Shown: positions 45,070-55,018, numbered from the stretch's first letter. The stretch is DNA of 64,000 bases from Flavobacterium piscisymbiosum (GCF_020905295.1 NZ_JAJJMM010000001.1:6200001-6264000), one strand, 5' to 3'. A program made the numbers and translations. The notes: generated by a model from the sequence alone, not told the origin.

Positions 45070-46941
45070 TTATTTTACAATCAAAGTATTATTCGATGGC
45101 GTGGCATCCATAAAAATACCGCCGTCTAAAGATACTTGCTTGATTTGTTTTTTATTTTTTAATGCAATAGTGGCTCTTTTTTGATTGGTTTTCCAGATTT
45201 CCGGAGTCTGATGTATAGTTTCTGTCGAATTATCTGCATAAACAACATTTACATCAAAAGGAACTGCAAAACCACCAACGTTTTCTACTGAAACTACATT
45301 CTTAGCAACATTTTTGACTGAAAGATCTATGTAATTATTCGTGAAAAACCAGTTATTAAAAAACCAATTCAGATTTTGTCCTGAAGCGGAATTAATCGAA
45401 TTAAAATAATCCCACGGAATAGGATGTTTACCATTCCAGTTATCCATATAAGCATGAAGGGATTTTTTGAACAAATCATCTCCAAGCAAATCTTTTAAAG
45501 CAATATAAGAAAGGGATGCTTTACCATATGAATTATTACCATAACCAGAATCTGACAACTGTGATGACATAGTGATGATTGGCTGATCTTCTTCGGTTGA
45601 TGGATCATTTATGTATTGTTGTACCCGAAATTCTTTATAAAATTTATCGGCAGCTTCTTTTCCGTGTTCTGCAATTCCAATTAAGTATTCAAAAGTCGTT
45701 GCCCAGCCTTCATCCATAAAAGCATAACGCGTTTCGTTGATTCCCATATAAAACGGAAAATAAGTATGTGCCACTTCGTGATCCTGAACCAGTTGTGCAA
45801 AAACAGGATCTCCCATTTGCGAATCATTACACATCATTGGGTATTCCATATCTGCAAAACCCTGAAAAGCAGTCATTTTAGAAAACGGGTACGGAATTCC
45901 CGGCCAGTTATTAGAAAACCAATCCAATGCATATTGATTGTTCTTGATCGAGTTCACAAAATCAGTTCCAGTTACATCATAAGCTGCTTGTATACTGGCT
46001 CGTCGATTTGTTTTTTTATCTACAACAACACTACCGGCATCCCACAAGTAGTGATCACTTAAACCAAAACAAACATCTGTGATATTTTTGGCTTCAAATT
46101 TCCAAACATTCCATTCGTTTTGTTTCGTTACAACGCCACTTTTCATTTCCTGTTCATTGGCAATGTGCAAAACTTCATCTATTGTGTATGATTTTTTTAA
46201 ACGTGAAGCAAATTCAGGCTGCAAAACCTCGTCCGGATTTAATAAATCACCCGTGCCATAAACCACATAATTTTTTGGCGCTTTTACAGAATAGCTATAA
46301 TCATTAAAATCATTATAAAACTCCTGACCTGAAGTATGAGGCAGATCATCCCATTTATTGTAATCATCAAAAACAGAAACGCGAGGATAGCTATATGCTA
46401 CAAAAAATGTCGAGTTATCGATTTGCCCTTCTCTTCCGCTAAGTTTTGATAAAGGATAATTCCAATCCATATCAATTGTAATTTTGCCATGCGGAGGTAA
46501 AGGTTTTTTCATTTTTACCACTCCTACTGTCCCCCAGTTTTTAGCATCTTCCTTATAAACTATTCCTTCAATTTTTAAAGCTGTAATTGTTAAACCATCG
46601 GTAAAAAAATCATCACTATTTTCTACCGCTCGTTGTGAGTTTTTTTTATGAATATTATTCACAAATCTAATTCGTAAATTTTTTAACGTATCATTACTAT
46701 TGTTTTCATATACAATAGTTTCGGTTCCGCTAACAATTTTTGTAATGGCATTTACCTGAAGTGCGATAGTATATTTTCCATGATTTTGCCAATAATTTTT
46801 ACCCGGTTTTCCGTCCATAGAGCGAACGCCTTTGGTATACGACTCTTTAATATTCCGTGGCATATACAACTCTTGTGCAAAGCTATTTTGGGCCAAAAAG
46901 GCAAAGACTATAAATAGTAATTTGATTGATTGTTTTTTCAT
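45070..46941 (-). CDS. M1-family metallopeptidase, secreted
   Basis: 623 residues with a signal peptide (about 1-22). Zinc site HEVAH (about 387-391) and a downstream Glu in AFMDEGWATTFEYL match the HExxH-x18-E pattern of M1 peptidases; FADMEYPMM replaces the GAMEN exopeptidase motif, as in many Bacteroidota members. An N-terminal beta-saddle domain precedes the catalytic part. Likely a periplasmic aminopeptidase that degrades peptides. Confidence 0.92.
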   Translation of the reverse strand: MKKQSIKLLFIVFAFLAQNSFAQELYMPRNIKESYTKGVRSMDGKPGKNYWQNHGKYTIALQVNAITKIVSGTETIVYENNSNDTLKNLRIRFVNNIHKKNSQRAVENSDDFFTDGLTITALKIEGIVYKEDAKNWGTVGVVKMKKPLPPHGKITIDMDWNYPLSKLSGREGQIDNSTFFVAYSYPRVSVFDDYNKWDDLPHTSGQEFYNDFNDYSYSVKAPKNYVVYGTGDLLNPDEVLQPEFASRLKKSYTIDEVLHIANEQEMKSGVVTKQNEWNVWKFEAKNITDVCFGLSDHYLWDAGSVVVDKKTNRRASIQAAYDVTGTDFVNSIKNNQYALDWFSNNWPGIPYPFSKMTAFQGFADMEYPMMCNDSQMGDPVFAQLVQDHEVAHTYFPFYMGINETRYAFMDEGWATTFEYLIGIAEHGKEAADKFYKEFRVQQYINDPSTEEDQPIITMSSQLSDSGYGNNSYGKASLSYIALKDLLGDDLFKKSLHAYMDNWNGKHPIPWDYFNSINSASGQNLNWFFNNWFFTNNYIDLSVKNVAKNVVSVENVGGFAVPFDVNVVYADNSTETIHQTPEIWKTNQKRATIALKNKKQIKQVSLDGGIFMDATPSNNTLIVK

Positions 46942-47045
46942 AAACTGTTTTTAAGATTTTGATGATTAATTGATTATAACATTAGTTGATGTTTTTCTTT
47001 TAAAGTTACAATTCTATATAAAAATATAGTATTTCAAAACAAAAA

Positions 47046-47077
47046 AACATCTGATTCTTAAAAAGAAAAAGATGTTT
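47046..47077 (-). terminator. Intrinsic terminator after the pseudogene
   Basis: AAACATCT pairs with AGATGTTT; on the minus strand a T-run follows. Confidence 0.65.
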
Positions 47078-47111
47078 ATAAATTTAATGACAATAATTAT
47101 GAACCCAAATT

Positions 47112-47735
47112 TTATTTAATTCTAGTATAGTAAAACTCCTTATTCTCTATTTCAATCACTTTTCTGCCTGAAGAAGTTACATTACCGGTATGAATTAGAC
47201 GAAGACTATTTAAAGATTCATCTATTATAAAAGTCCATAATTCGTTTCCTGAATTTATCATTTCTGTCACAGAATTAGTATTATCAAAACCATCATAAAA
47301 TTTAATTTCATCTGTTTTGAGTAATATTGTTTCTTTTGTTTTTATATTTTTGACATAATACGCAACTTCCTGATTGGTAATTACCATCAAAGTATCATTA
47401 AGTTTACTATTTTTTAAATCTTTGCGTGTCCAGATTGGTTCGCTACCATTTAGATTCCATTTTCCTATTATTTTATTAATGAGGTTTTCTCTAAGAATAG
47501 GTTTAATTCAGTCGATTTTATTTTTTGACTTTTTTCCAATTTCCGATTTGGGATTTATTTTGTAGGCAAATAAAAGAGGTTCTATGGCTTTATTGAATTG
47601 TTTTTTCTGGAAGTAAGATAATCCTAAATTATATTTATTTTCCTGAAGCCATATTTTTTGATCATTTTGAGACCAGGAGTTTAATGCGAATAAGAGAAGA
47701 AATATAATTGTAATTTTTTTCATTTTTGACTTCAT
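47112..47735 (-). pseudogene. Pseudogene: paralogue of the 43879 protein, in-frame TGA
   Basis: One reading frame of 208 codons spans the region, interrupted only by TGA at about 47510-47508. The N-terminal piece (signal peptide, ENKYNLGLSYFQKKQFNKAI, ...KKSKNKID) and the C-terminal piece (IIGKWNLNGSEPIW..., EIENKEFYYTRIK) align end to end with the 205-residue protein at 43879 (...ESIQKVD-T-LKTVLR versus ...KSKNKID-stop-IKPILR). The rest of the frame is open, so the nonsense change is recent, or it is a sequencing error. Confidence 0.85.
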
Positions 47736-47811
47736 TTTTATTAATTAAAAAAGTAGTAAAAATAATACAATTAAATCATTTAACAAGAAAATACTTTTTT
47801 ATATTAAAAAT

Positions 47812-47848
47812 AAAAACCGTCTAATTCTAAAAAAGAAAAAGACGGCAT
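47812..47848 (-). terminator. Intrinsic terminator after the GAPDH gene
   Basis: CCGTCT pairs with AGACGG with a purine-rich loop; minus-strand T-run. Confidence 0.65.
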
Positions 47849-47874
47849 CTACAATTAATATATAACCTTGATCG

Positions 47875-49455
47875 CTACAAAATATAATCGGTATTAATAA
47901 AATTCGACTCTTTGCTATTTAGCAATTCCTGAAGAATTTCATTATTATAAGCGATATCTTTTGAAGCTACAAACGTACGGATTGAGAATGAACGTAATGC
48001 ATCCGGAATACTCAATGTTCCTACAGCAGAATCTTTACGACCTGTAAACGGGAACGCGTCCGGACCTCTCTGGCAAGAACTGTTGAGGTTTACTCTACAA
48101 ACCAAATTCACTAAAGAGTCAATAAGCGGTGCTAAAGTCTTGATATCTTTACCAAACAAACTTACTTGTTGTCCGTAATTAGACTCTGCCATATCTTCTA
48201 GTGGCTCATTGATATCTTTAAAAGCAATAATTGGCACTACTGGTCCAAATTGCTCTTCGTGATACACACGCATATCTTTGTTTACAGGATATAAAACAGC
48301 TGGAAAAATATAATTCTCAGAATGTTTTCCTCCTTTTTCATTTAATATTTTTGCTCCTTTATGAGTAGCATCATCAATTAATCCCTGAATATAATTTGGT
48401 TTTTCAGTTTCAGGAAGTGGTGTTAATGAAGCTCCTTTTTCCCATGGATTTCCAAATACCAAACCATCTACTTTTTCAGCAAAACGCTTGTTAAATTCAT
48501 CAACAATAGATTCATGTACATATAATACTTTTAAAGCCGTACAACGCTGACCATTGAAAGACAAAGATCCCGCAATACACTCCTGAATAGCCAAGTCTAA
48601 GTCGGCATCCGGTAATATAATCGCTGGGTTTTTAGCCTCTAATCCTAAAATCAAACGTAATCTGTTTTTATTTGGATGCTGATCCTGCAAAGCAATTGCA
48701 GATTTACTATTTCCAATTAAAGCCAAAACATCAATTTTTCCTGATTTCATGATAGGAGAAGCTACTTCACGGCCTCTACCATAAACAATATTGATAACCC
48801 CTTTTGGAAAACTGCTTCTGAAAGCTTCTAACAATGGCGAAATACATAAAACACCATGTTTAGCAGGTTTAAAGATTACAGTATTCCCCATAATTAAAGC
48901 TGGAATCAACAATGAGAAAGTTTCATTAAGAGGATAATTGTATGGTCCAAGACACAATACAACCCCCAGAGGTCCGCGGCGAATCATAGCATTTACACCT
49001 TGTACTTTTTCAAAATGCGAACTACGTCCGTTTAGTTCTTTATAACTTGCAATAGTATCGTAAATATATTCTACTGTTCTGTCAAATTCTTTTTCAGAAT
49101 CTCCAAGATTTTTTCCAATTTCCCACATCAAAAGCTTCACCACTTCCTGACGGGTTTCTTTCATTTGCCTTACGAAATTTTCCATGCATTTAATACGGTC
49201 TACGACCTTCATGGTTGGCCATAAACCCTGACCTTTATTATAAGCCGCATTAGCAGCCTCAACAACTTCGGTAGCTTCTTTCTCGGCCATAAACGGAATT
49301 GATCCCAATAATGTTGGCGTATATTTTTCTGTAGATGAAATGGTCGAAAATACTGGAGTAGTTTGTCCTGTCCAAGGTTTTAATTCGCCATTTACAAGAT
49401 AAGTATCTTGATTTATAAGGGTTTTAATCTCGTATTCTTCCGGTATTAAACTCAT
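47875..49455 (-). CDS. gapN: NADP-dependent non-phosphorylating GAPDH-like aldehyde dehydrogenase
   Basis: 526 residues. The aldehyde dehydrogenase fold with [19 protein letters not shown] and [13 protein letters not shown], the catalytic Cys in [11 protein letters not shown] and general base Glu in [10 protein letters not shown]. The RGPLGVV and NYPLNE signatures point to GapN rather than to generic ALDHs. It would oxidise glyceraldehyde-3-phosphate to 3-phosphoglycerate with NADP+. Separated from the upstream rhodanese gene by a terminator, so likely monocistronic. Confidence 0.88.
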   Translation of the reverse strand: MSLIPEEYEIKTLINQDTYLVNGELKPWTGQTTPVFSTISSTEKYTPTLLGSIPFMAEKEATEVVEAANAAYNKGQGLWPTMKVVDRIKCMENFVRQMKETRQEVVKLLMWEIGKNLGDSEKEFDRTVEYIYDTIASYKELNGRSSHFEKVQGVNAMIRRGPLGVVLCLGPYNYPLNETFSLLIPALIMGNTVIFKPAKHGVLCISPLLEAFRSSFPKGVINIVYGRGREVASPIMKSGKIDVLALIGNSKSAIALQDQHPNKNRLRLILGLEAKNPAIILPDADLDLAIQECIAGSLSFNGQRCTALKVLYVHESIVDEFNKRFAEKVDGLVFGNPWEKGASLTPLPETEKPNYIQGLIDDATHKGAKILNEKGGKHSENYIFPAVLYPVNKDMRVYHEEQFGPVVPIIAFKDINEPLEDMAESNYGQQVSLFGKDIKTLAPLIDSLVNLVCRVNLNSSCQRGPDAFPFTGRKDSAVGTLSIPDALRSFSIRTFVASKDIAYNNEILQELLNSKESNFINTDYIL

Positions 49456-49498
49456 AATCTGGTAATTTTATGTTTGGTTATTAATAGTTTATTAAAAG

Positions 49499-49527
49499 AA
49501 AAAAGAGGCTTTTTGCGCCTCTTCATT
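49499..49527 (-). terminator. Terminator of the rhodanese gene
   Basis: AAGAGGC pairs with GCCTCTT with T-run on the minus strand. Confidence 0.75.
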
Positions 49528-49533
49528 TTGTTT

Positions 49534-49845
49534 TTATGGATTTATGGTTTCGCCTTCCCAGTCCAGTATACCTCCAAGCAGGTTGTAGGCATTATTTATA
49601 CCTAACTCATTCATAACCTGACATGCTTTAGCACTTCTGGCTCCAGAACGGCAATACACATAATAATTTTTATTTTTATCCAGTTCTTCGATTTCGTAAA
49701 TAAAACCTTGTCCTTTATTGATATCAATGTTTACGGCATTCTCGATATAACCGTCATTAAATTCGTCTTCAGTTCTTACGTCCAGTATAACTGCATTCTC
49801 GTCAGCAGCAAGCTGATTAACCCAATCTTCTTGTGATAAATTCAT
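49534..49845 (-). CDS. Single-domain rhodanese
   Basis: 103 residues from the ATG at 49845 (an 18-codon TTG-started extension is rejected). Rhodanese fold with VILDVRTEDEFNDGYIENAVNI and the active loop YCRSGARS (catalytic Cys). Transfers sulfane sulfur. It faces the Crp-family gene and belongs with the sulfur genes at 51243-60369. A candidate minus -7 (complement of 49961-49968, TAAATTTG) lies about 115 nt upstream. Confidence 0.9.
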   Translation of the reverse strand: MNLSQEDWVNQLAADENAVILDVRTEDEFNDGYIENAVNIDINKGQGFIYEIEELDKNKNYYVYCRSGARSAKACQVMNELGINNAYNLLGGILDWEGETINP

Positions 49846-50081
49846 AGTATCTGTTTTTTGTAAAATTACGACGTTTCTATTAATTAAAAACGTGCTCAAT
49901 GCGATTTCGATTATTATTCTCAGAAAACGTTTTAGAGAAAGTATTATAATCAGTGAAAGACAAATTTACTTACTATTTTTAAAATTACAGTCTATAAAAT
50001 CGATAGAAAATAGGATTTTTTCATTTTCATAAAATGCATCTTAAATATAGTTTTCTGACAATTTATGCCATTTCAATCTGC

Positions 50082-50146
50082 TATCTTTGTATAAAATTAT
50101 ATGTTTTAATTTTAATTTGATAAAAAAACTTAGTCACTGATGACAC
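50082..50146 (+). promoter_or_regulatory. Candidate crp promoter and nearby inverted repeat
   Basis: TATCTTTG (50082-50089) matches the -7 element. GTCACTGATGACAC (50133-50146) is an inverted repeat similar to the GTRAY-N4-GTYAC sites at 51183 and 57688, but lies downstream of this -7, where it would act as a repressor site (autoregulation, inference). The rest of 49846-50299 is AT-rich with nothing else recognised except the repeat at 50203. Confidence 0.4.
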
Positions 50147-50202
50147 AAATTTTCACAAATTCAATGTCTAAAAAAGGAGAATTAAACATATAACTTTTAA
50201 AA

Positions 50203-50269
50203 TTTTACCATTAAGAGATTAAGTTTCATTAAGCTTTAAATCTTAATTTTTCTTTATTTCTTAATGGTA
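50203..50269. repeat. TTAATGGT-type palindromic repeat, left copy
   Basis: TTTTACCATTAAGAGATTAAG at the left (first 20 bases from 50203) and its complement TTTCTTAATGGTA near 50257-50269 form an inverted repeat. A related, longer copy lies at 50959-51068, on the other side of the crp gene. In-frame start codons within this repeat are not taken as the crp start. Confidence 0.6.
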
Positions 50270-50299
50270 GAAAAAAACTTTATTTTTAAAATAAACTCA

Positions 50300-50941
50300 A
50301 TGCAAAACTCACTTAAAAATATATTTCCTAATTTTTCTAACGAACTCATTTCGACTATTGAAGAAAACGGAAGTCTGCAAGATTTTGAAGCCGGAACAAT
50401 CTTAATGCGAACCGGACAATACATAAAAAACACCGTTTTGATCACCAAAGGAAAAATCAAAATCTATCGCGAAGGCGAAGATGGCGGCGAGTTTTTGATG
50501 TATTATCTGCAACCCGGACAAGCTTGTGCCATTTCGATGATTTGTACCGCCAAAAGTGAGAAAAGCCAAATCATGGCCAAAGTAGTCGAAGATGTTTCGG
50601 TTATGATGATTCCCTTGCAAATGATGGACAAATGGATGATGGAGCACAGAACCTGGTACGAGTTCGTCATCGAAACCTACAGAAGCCGTTTTGAGGAAGT
50701 TCTCGAAGTCGTAGACAACATCGCTTTCCGTTCTATGGATGAGCGTTTGGAATTTTATCTTAAAAGACATTCTGATGCCTGCGGATGTTCTGAAGTAAAT
50801 CTTTCACACCAGGAAATCGCAACTGAACTAAATACTTCACGTGAAGTCGTATCCAGATTGCTCAAAAAAATGGAACAAAGAGGTTTGGTTAAACTTAACA
50901 GAAACCAAATTGAGTTATTAAACACGAATTTCACGAATTAA
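50300..50941 (+). CDS. Crp/Fnr-family transcriptional regulator
   Basis: 213 residues from the ATG at 50300 (MQNSLKNIFPNF). N-terminal cyclic-nucleotide-binding-like barrel (GTILMRTGQYIKNTVLITKG, EGEDGGEFLMYYL), long dimer helix (about 120-145) and C-terminal HTH_Crp (LSHQEIATELNTSREVVSRLL). Cys in ACAISMIC and DACGCSE could be redox- or sulfide-sensitive. It sits beside rhodanese, TSUP and MBL-rhodanese genes, and matching inverted repeats precede two of these, so it is the likely sulfur-regulon activator. The last codons run into a CACGAATTTCACGAATT repeat. Confidence 0.9.
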   Translation: MQNSLKNIFPNFSNELISTIEENGSLQDFEAGTILMRTGQYIKNTVLITKGKIKIYREGEDGGEFLMYYLQPGQACAISMICTAKSEKSQIMAKVVEDVSVMMIPLQMMDKWMMEHRTWYEFVIETYRSRFEEVLEVVDNIAFRSMDERLEFYLKRHSDACGCSEVNLSHQEIATELNTSREVVSRLLKKMEQRGLVKLNRNQIELLNTNFTN

Positions 50942-50958
50942 CACTAAGTTTTTTTTTA

Positions 50959-51068
50959 TTTTAACCATTAAGATATTAAGAAAAATTAAGCCCAACTGCT
51001 TAATTCCCTTATTACAGATTAAGATAAAAAAGCTAAACTTAACTTTCTTAATATCTTAATGGTAAAAT
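50959..51068. repeat. TTAATGGT-type palindromic repeat, right copy
   Basis: TTAACCATTAAGATATTAAG at the left and CTTAATATCTTAATGGTA at the right form a long inverted repeat, related to 50203-50269. Both copies flank the crp gene in the same manner. Confidence 0.7.
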
Positions 51069-51089
51069 TAATATCTAAAGACAACGGTT

Positions 51090-51145
51090 GTCACATTGAG
51101 CGAAGTCGAAATGCTTTGCGGGTTCTCGACTTCGCTCGAACTGAC
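51090..51145. repeat. Dispersed inverted repeat GAGCGAAGTCGA
   Basis: GAGCGAAGTCGA (51098-51109) pairs with TCGACTTCGCTC (51126-51137), with outer GTCA/TGAC. A common type of flavobacterial intergenic repeat; no T-run follows. Confidence 0.7.
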
Positions 51146-51182
51146 AGATCAATTCGTGCAAATTTGTGTTTATTTTTTTTAT

Positions 51183-51226
51183 GTGATAAATGTTACTGTA
51201 GATTTCTTTTTATCCAAGCACCTTTG
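51183..51226 (+). promoter_or_regulatory. TSUP promoter with Crp-type inverted repeat
   Basis: GTGATAAATGTTAC (51183-51196), 22 bp, then CACCTTTG (51219-51226), 17 bp before the ATG at 51243. Same geometry as 57688-57731 (GTAACATTAGTCAC, 22 bp, TACCTTTG). Confidence 0.55.
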
Positions 51227-51242
51227 CATTAAAACAAATGCA

Positions 51243-52028
51243 ATGGAATATTTAGGATATTTTGCTTCGATTATTATCGGGATTTCGCTGGGCTTAATTG
51301 GCGGAGGCGGATCGATTTTAACCATTCCTATTTTAGTGTATTTGTTTAAGGTAAATCCTGAGCAAGCTACATCGTATTCTTTGTTTATCGTAGGAGTTAC
51401 AGCCATGTTTGGGAGTTATAGCCATTATAAAATGGGAAATCTAAAGCTGAAATCGGCATTGTATTTTGCCATTCCTTCTGTGATTTCGATTCTGATTATT
51501 CGTGAAGTTATTTTTCCGCAGATTGCTTCAACCTTATTTTCTATTGCTTCCTATTCTGTTTCGAAAGATTTTCTGATTATGATTATTTTTTCGGTTTTGA
51601 TGATTACAGCGGCAATCTCCATGATTAGAAAAAATAAACCCGAAATAAAAGCAACCGAAACCAATTACATTCAATTAAGTATAATAGGTTTCGTAGTCGG
51701 GATCATAACCGGATTTCTGGGTGCCGGCGGTGGATTTCTAATCATTCCTGCCCTGCTCTTTTTTGCCAATTTACCTATGAAACAAGCCGTAGGAACATCA
51801 TTACTGATTATTACCATCAATTCAACCATAGGTTTTGGAGGCGATTTATACATTGGTACACCTATAAATTATCCGTTTTTATTGGGAGTTTCTGCAATGG
51901 CGCTTTTCGGAATGATTATCGGGAGTCAGCTTTCGAAAAAAATCGACGGAACGAAACTCAAGCCTCTTTTTGGCTGGTTTGTTTTGGTGATGGGATTTTA
52001 TATTATTACCAAAGAGCTTTTGTTTTAA
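51243..52028 (+). CDS. TSUP-family transporter (TauE/SafE)
   Basis: 261 residues from the ATG at 51243; the longer frame from 51096 runs through a repeat and the promoter and is rejected. About eight membrane segments in two halves, each with the TSUP glycine motif (GLIGGGGSILTIP and GFLGAGGGFLIIPAL). Transports sulfite, sulfoacetate or similar sulfur anions. Adjacent to the Crp-family regulator and carrying its probable operator. Confidence 0.9.
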   Translation: MEYLGYFASIIIGISLGLIGGGGSILTIPILVYLFKVNPEQATSYSLFIVGVTAMFGSYSHYKMGNLKLKSALYFAIPSVISILIIREVIFPQIASTLFSIASYSVSKDFLIMIIFSVLMITAAISMIRKNKPEIKATETNYIQLSIIGFVVGIITGFLGAGGGFLIIPALLFFANLPMKQAVGTSLLIITINSTIGFGGDLYIGTPINYPFLLGVSAMALFGMIIGSQLSKKIDGTKLKPLFGWFVLVMGFYIITKELLF

Positions 52029-52149
52029 GTTTTTCTTGTTTCTCGCAGATTTAGGAGATTCAGCAGATTTTTTTTATAACTTTAATTTGTAGATAAAAAT
52101 GGGGAAACGAATACTGCTTCCCCATTCTTTATTCTTTGTTCTTTGTTCT

Positions 52150-52596
52150 TTATTTCCACCAATGGTAGTAATTATGCAATCCGTCATATTCAAATCCACA
52201 ACGCGGATATAATATATTGCCTATGTCATTTGTTTTTTCGGTTTCCAGCATCAAACCGCAGGCATTTGTTTCCTCACACCATTGCTTACTTCGGTCAATT
52301 AAGGCTACCGAAAGCCCTTTGCCTCTATAATCAGGATGTACAAAAAGATCACTTAACAGCCATTGTTTTTGCAATTTGGTATAATGAAATAATTTGTAGA
52401 GCTGTACAAAGCCAACCGCTTTTTCGCCCACAATTGCTAAAAAAACATCCGACTCATTGTTTAATAATCGCTCTTTCAGAAATGCTTTTCCTTTTTCGAC
52501 ATCAGATTCCTGACGGTAAAAAACACGATAAAGGTTAAAAAGTTCCGCTGCTTCGTCAAGGTCTTCAATACTTGCTTTTTTGATTTGGTAATTCAT
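52150..52596 (-). CDS. GNAT-family N-acetyltransferase
   Basis: 148 residues. Acetyl-CoA motif LFVHPDYRGKGLSVALIDR and late CGLMLETEKTNDIGNILYPRCGF are typical of the diamine/aminoglycoside-like GNATs. Substrate unknown. Between TSUP and the DUF6438 gene, with no operon partner. Confidence 0.88.
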   Translation of the reverse strand: MNYQIKKASIEDLDEAAELFNLYRVFYRQESDVEKGKAFLKERLLNNESDVFLAIVGEKAVGFVQLYKLFHYTKLQKQWLLSDLFVHPDYRGKGLSVALIDRSKQWCEETNACGLMLETEKTNDIGNILYPRCGFEYDGLHNYYHWWK

Positions 52597-52823
52597 TGTT
52601 TTTAAATATTTTGATTAAAAAGCGAAAGTATCCTAAAGAGCAAGCTCCCTTATAGTCCAGTTTATACAAAACAAGATCATCCAGTATTTACAACGTCAAA
52701 AAGACCTTTTTGTAATGAATAAATCAACAAATGATTTTTCTGTAAATCAATTCTTATTTAAGTTTAGAACTTTGATGAAGAGAAAAAATCCGTTTATTAC
52801 TGAGAATAAACGAATTTTTATAT

Positions 52824-52873
52824 TTTGGGCGTTTTCGCCGCGACGAACGGGCTATCCGCTAACAGACTCGGGT
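52824..52873. repeat. Truncated dispersed structured repeat
   Basis: TTTTGGGCGTTTTCGCCGCG, then ACGGGCTATCCGCT, a phrase typical of a repeat found in many flavobacterial intergenic regions and related to 33789-33875. The usual second half (AAAGGATGCCGCT-like) is missing here. Otherwise 52597-52907 holds nothing recognised. Confidence 0.5.
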
Positions 52874-52907
52874 AAAAATAAATATTTTTAGAATTTCATT
52901 AATAAAT

Positions 52908-53891
52908 TTAATTCCATTTCTGATTCATTCTTAATTCAAATAATAATTCATACAATTTTCTCAAACTGTAACTTCCTACTATTCCATAATCCTCAATAAT
53001 TTTTTCTTTACCATTATCATATGTAATTTTCAGAATTGAACTACCACTATCTTCTTCATATAACATGTTTTTATTTTGAAAATTTGCAAAATTCATGTAT
53101 TCTAATAGTGCCAAAATTTGGTTATAATTTTCTTCTGTAATTACAGTTTTGAAAGTACCTTCCCTATTGTTATTGAAAAAAGACGACATTTTCTTCATAT
53201 TTTCTTCCTCTGTTCCAAAATTAAAACGTTCAGCAAAAAAAGTTGAATTTCTTTCTTTATCAATTACTAATGAAAATACTGGACAAGTTCCATAACAGCC
53301 AGAAGTTGAAAACTCTATTTTTTCGATAGAATGCTTTACTGGTCGCTTATTATAATCAATAAATCCATCATATTTATAGATTAATGTGTGCTGTTCTACA
53401 TTATTGCCTTTAGCACTCAAAACTCCTCTTCTCCGGTTATAAATTTGTAATACCGTTTGATTATTTTTCTGTGCAATCTTTGGAACAAAACATCCGTCAC
53501 CTAAATTAATATTATGAATTTTTACCGAATCTTTTGGAAAACTCATCAAAACTAAAGAACAGAAGTTGCATCTAATACTTCTTGATTCATCACAATTATG
53601 GTCATCTCCTATTAGTAAAAAATCTACCAAACCATTATTATCAAAATCTGCTTTATAATAATATTCATTGATTTTAAGAGAATCACCTATTCTTCTACAG
53701 ATAGAATCTTGAGCATCGCCTTCAGGCGCAAAATCATGTATTTTTTTTAGCTCAAATTTTGCAAATCTTTTACTACTTACACGAACATAATTTTCTATTT
53801 CCGTTTTACTTTTTAATGTAATGCTTTCATTTTTCTGAGAATAGCAATTTATAAAAAGGATTTGTATGGTTATGAAAATTATTCTTTTCAT
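52908..53891 (-). CDS. Secreted DUF6438-containing protein
   Basis: 327 residues with a signal peptide (about 1-18). The middle part has the DUF6438 signature IEFSTSGCYGTCPVFSLVID, two Cys in a C-x3-C loop, and TFFAERFNFG. The N-terminal part (about 20-170, ADFDNNGLVDFLLIGDD) resembles an FG-GAP/calcium-loop segment. Function unknown; probably periplasmic. Confidence 0.8.
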   Translation of the reverse strand: MKRIIFITIQILFINCYSQKNESITLKSKTEIENYVRVSSKRFAKFELKKIHDFAPEGDAQDSICRRIGDSLKINEYYYKADFDNNGLVDFLLIGDDHNCDESRSIRCNFCSLVLMSFPKDSVKIHNINLGDGCFVPKIAQKNNQTVLQIYNRRRGVLSAKGNNVEQHTLIYKYDGFIDYNKRPVKHSIEKIEFSTSGCYGTCPVFSLVIDKERNSTFFAERFNFGTEEENMKKMSSFFNNNREGTFKTVITEENYNQILALLEYMNFANFQNKNMLYEEDSGSSILKITYDNGKEKIIEDYGIVGSYSLRKLYELLFELRMNQKWN

Positions 53892-53939
53892 GATTAAAAT
53901 TTAAAATATAATTCGTCCTTTTTACACATCCCGAACAAT

Positions 53940-55016
53940 CTAATGCTCCCCATACCCAACATCATCCATCTTCCCGCTAAAAACTCTGTACTGAATAATA
54001 AAATAAATAATCACCAGAAACAAAGCAATAAAGAACCAACTCATTCCGGCGTTTAATCCATATTCTCCTGCGGCAGTATTATAAATCGTCAATGACGGAT
54101 TAACATTATTTGTAGAAGGTAAAACATTCGGGAAAATCGAAACGGCTGTTGAAGCAAATCCGCCTACCAAGAACAGAGTTGAAAACAAAAATCCCATTCC
54201 GTCTTTTTGCCACGAACGAACTTTGAATAATCCCAAAATACCAACAAAAGTCATTAACGGAAAAAACCAAAGAATTGGATTTTCTACGAAATTATGAAAC
54301 GGTTTTGGCTCAATAAAATGCCAGATTTGCAGCGAAATACAAACTAAAACCAATAAAACAATATTCAGTTTAAAAACTACATTCTTAAGTTTTGGGTTCA
54401 ATGCCGAATTCGTTTTATAAATAATCCAGTTCGCACCATGAATTGTCAGCGCAACAACACTTACAATTCCCAGAAAAAGTGTAAACCAGTCTATAATTCC
54501 CAACTCATTTGCCTGCGGACTAAAAGTTGGATTCCATAAAGGCAAAAAGAAAAAATGTGCTTCTTGCGTCGAAACTCCATTGGTTACCATTCCTAAGTTT
54601 ACACCACGAACAATATTTCCTAAAGCAATCCCAAAGAATAAAGCCAAAAGCAAACTGGCGATCCCGAAAGCTTTATCCCAAATGGCTTCCCACATAGGGT
54701 GATGCACTTGCCCGCGCATTTCTAAGCCTATCGCACGGAAAATCAACAACCATAAAATCATGATCAACGGCAAATAAAAACCGCTGAAAGATGAAGCGTA
54801 TAAAGTAGGGAAAGCAAAAAACAAAACTCCTCCCGCAGCAATAATCCAAACTTCATTGGCGTCCCAAAACGGACCAATAGCGCTTGTAATTGCTTTTTTA
54901 TCTTTCTCTTCTTTCGCAAAAAATAAATGAATAATTCCTGCTCCAAAATCGTAACCGTCTAATACAATATAAACGGCCAGAATTCCCATTAAAACAACGT
55001 ACCAAAAAAATTCCAT
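53940..55016 (-). CDS. cydB: Cytochrome bd oxidase subunit II
   Basis: 358 residues, about eight membrane segments; YVVLMGILAVYIVLDGYDFGAGI is the CydB start signature, then GPFWDANEVWIIAAGG. With CydA it reduces O2 with quinol in the inner membrane. The ATG is 2 bp after the cydA stop. No CydX-like small gene is seen after it. Confidence 0.95.
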   Translation of the reverse strand: MEFFWYVVLMGILAVYIVLDGYDFGAGIIHLFFAKEEKDKKAITSAIGPFWDANEVWIIAAGGVLFFAFPTLYASSFSGFYLPLIMILWLLIFRAIGLEMRGQVHHPMWEAIWDKAFGIASLLLALFFGIALGNIVRGVNLGMVTNGVSTQEAHFFFLPLWNPTFSPQANELGIIDWFTLFLGIVSVVALTIHGANWIIYKTNSALNPKLKNVVFKLNIVLLVLVCISLQIWHFIEPKPFHNFVENPILWFFPLMTFVGILGLFKVRSWQKDGMGFLFSTLFLVGGFASTAVSIFPNVLPSTNNVNPSLTIYNTAAGEYGLNAGMSWFFIALFLVIIYFIIQYRVFSGKMDDVGYGEH

Positions 55017-55018
55017 AA

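Noticed and set aside
50264..50299. Earlier in-frame start for the Crp-family gene
   Set aside because: It lies at the edge of the palindromic repeat; the ATG at 50300 gives the normal family N-terminus.
51096..51242. N-terminal extension of the TSUP protein
   Set aside because: It runs through a dispersed repeat and the predicted promoter; the ATG at 51243 gives the usual first membrane helix.
53900..53939. cydX-like small gene after cydB
   Set aside because: No start plus hydrophobic frame is present in the short gap before the next gene.
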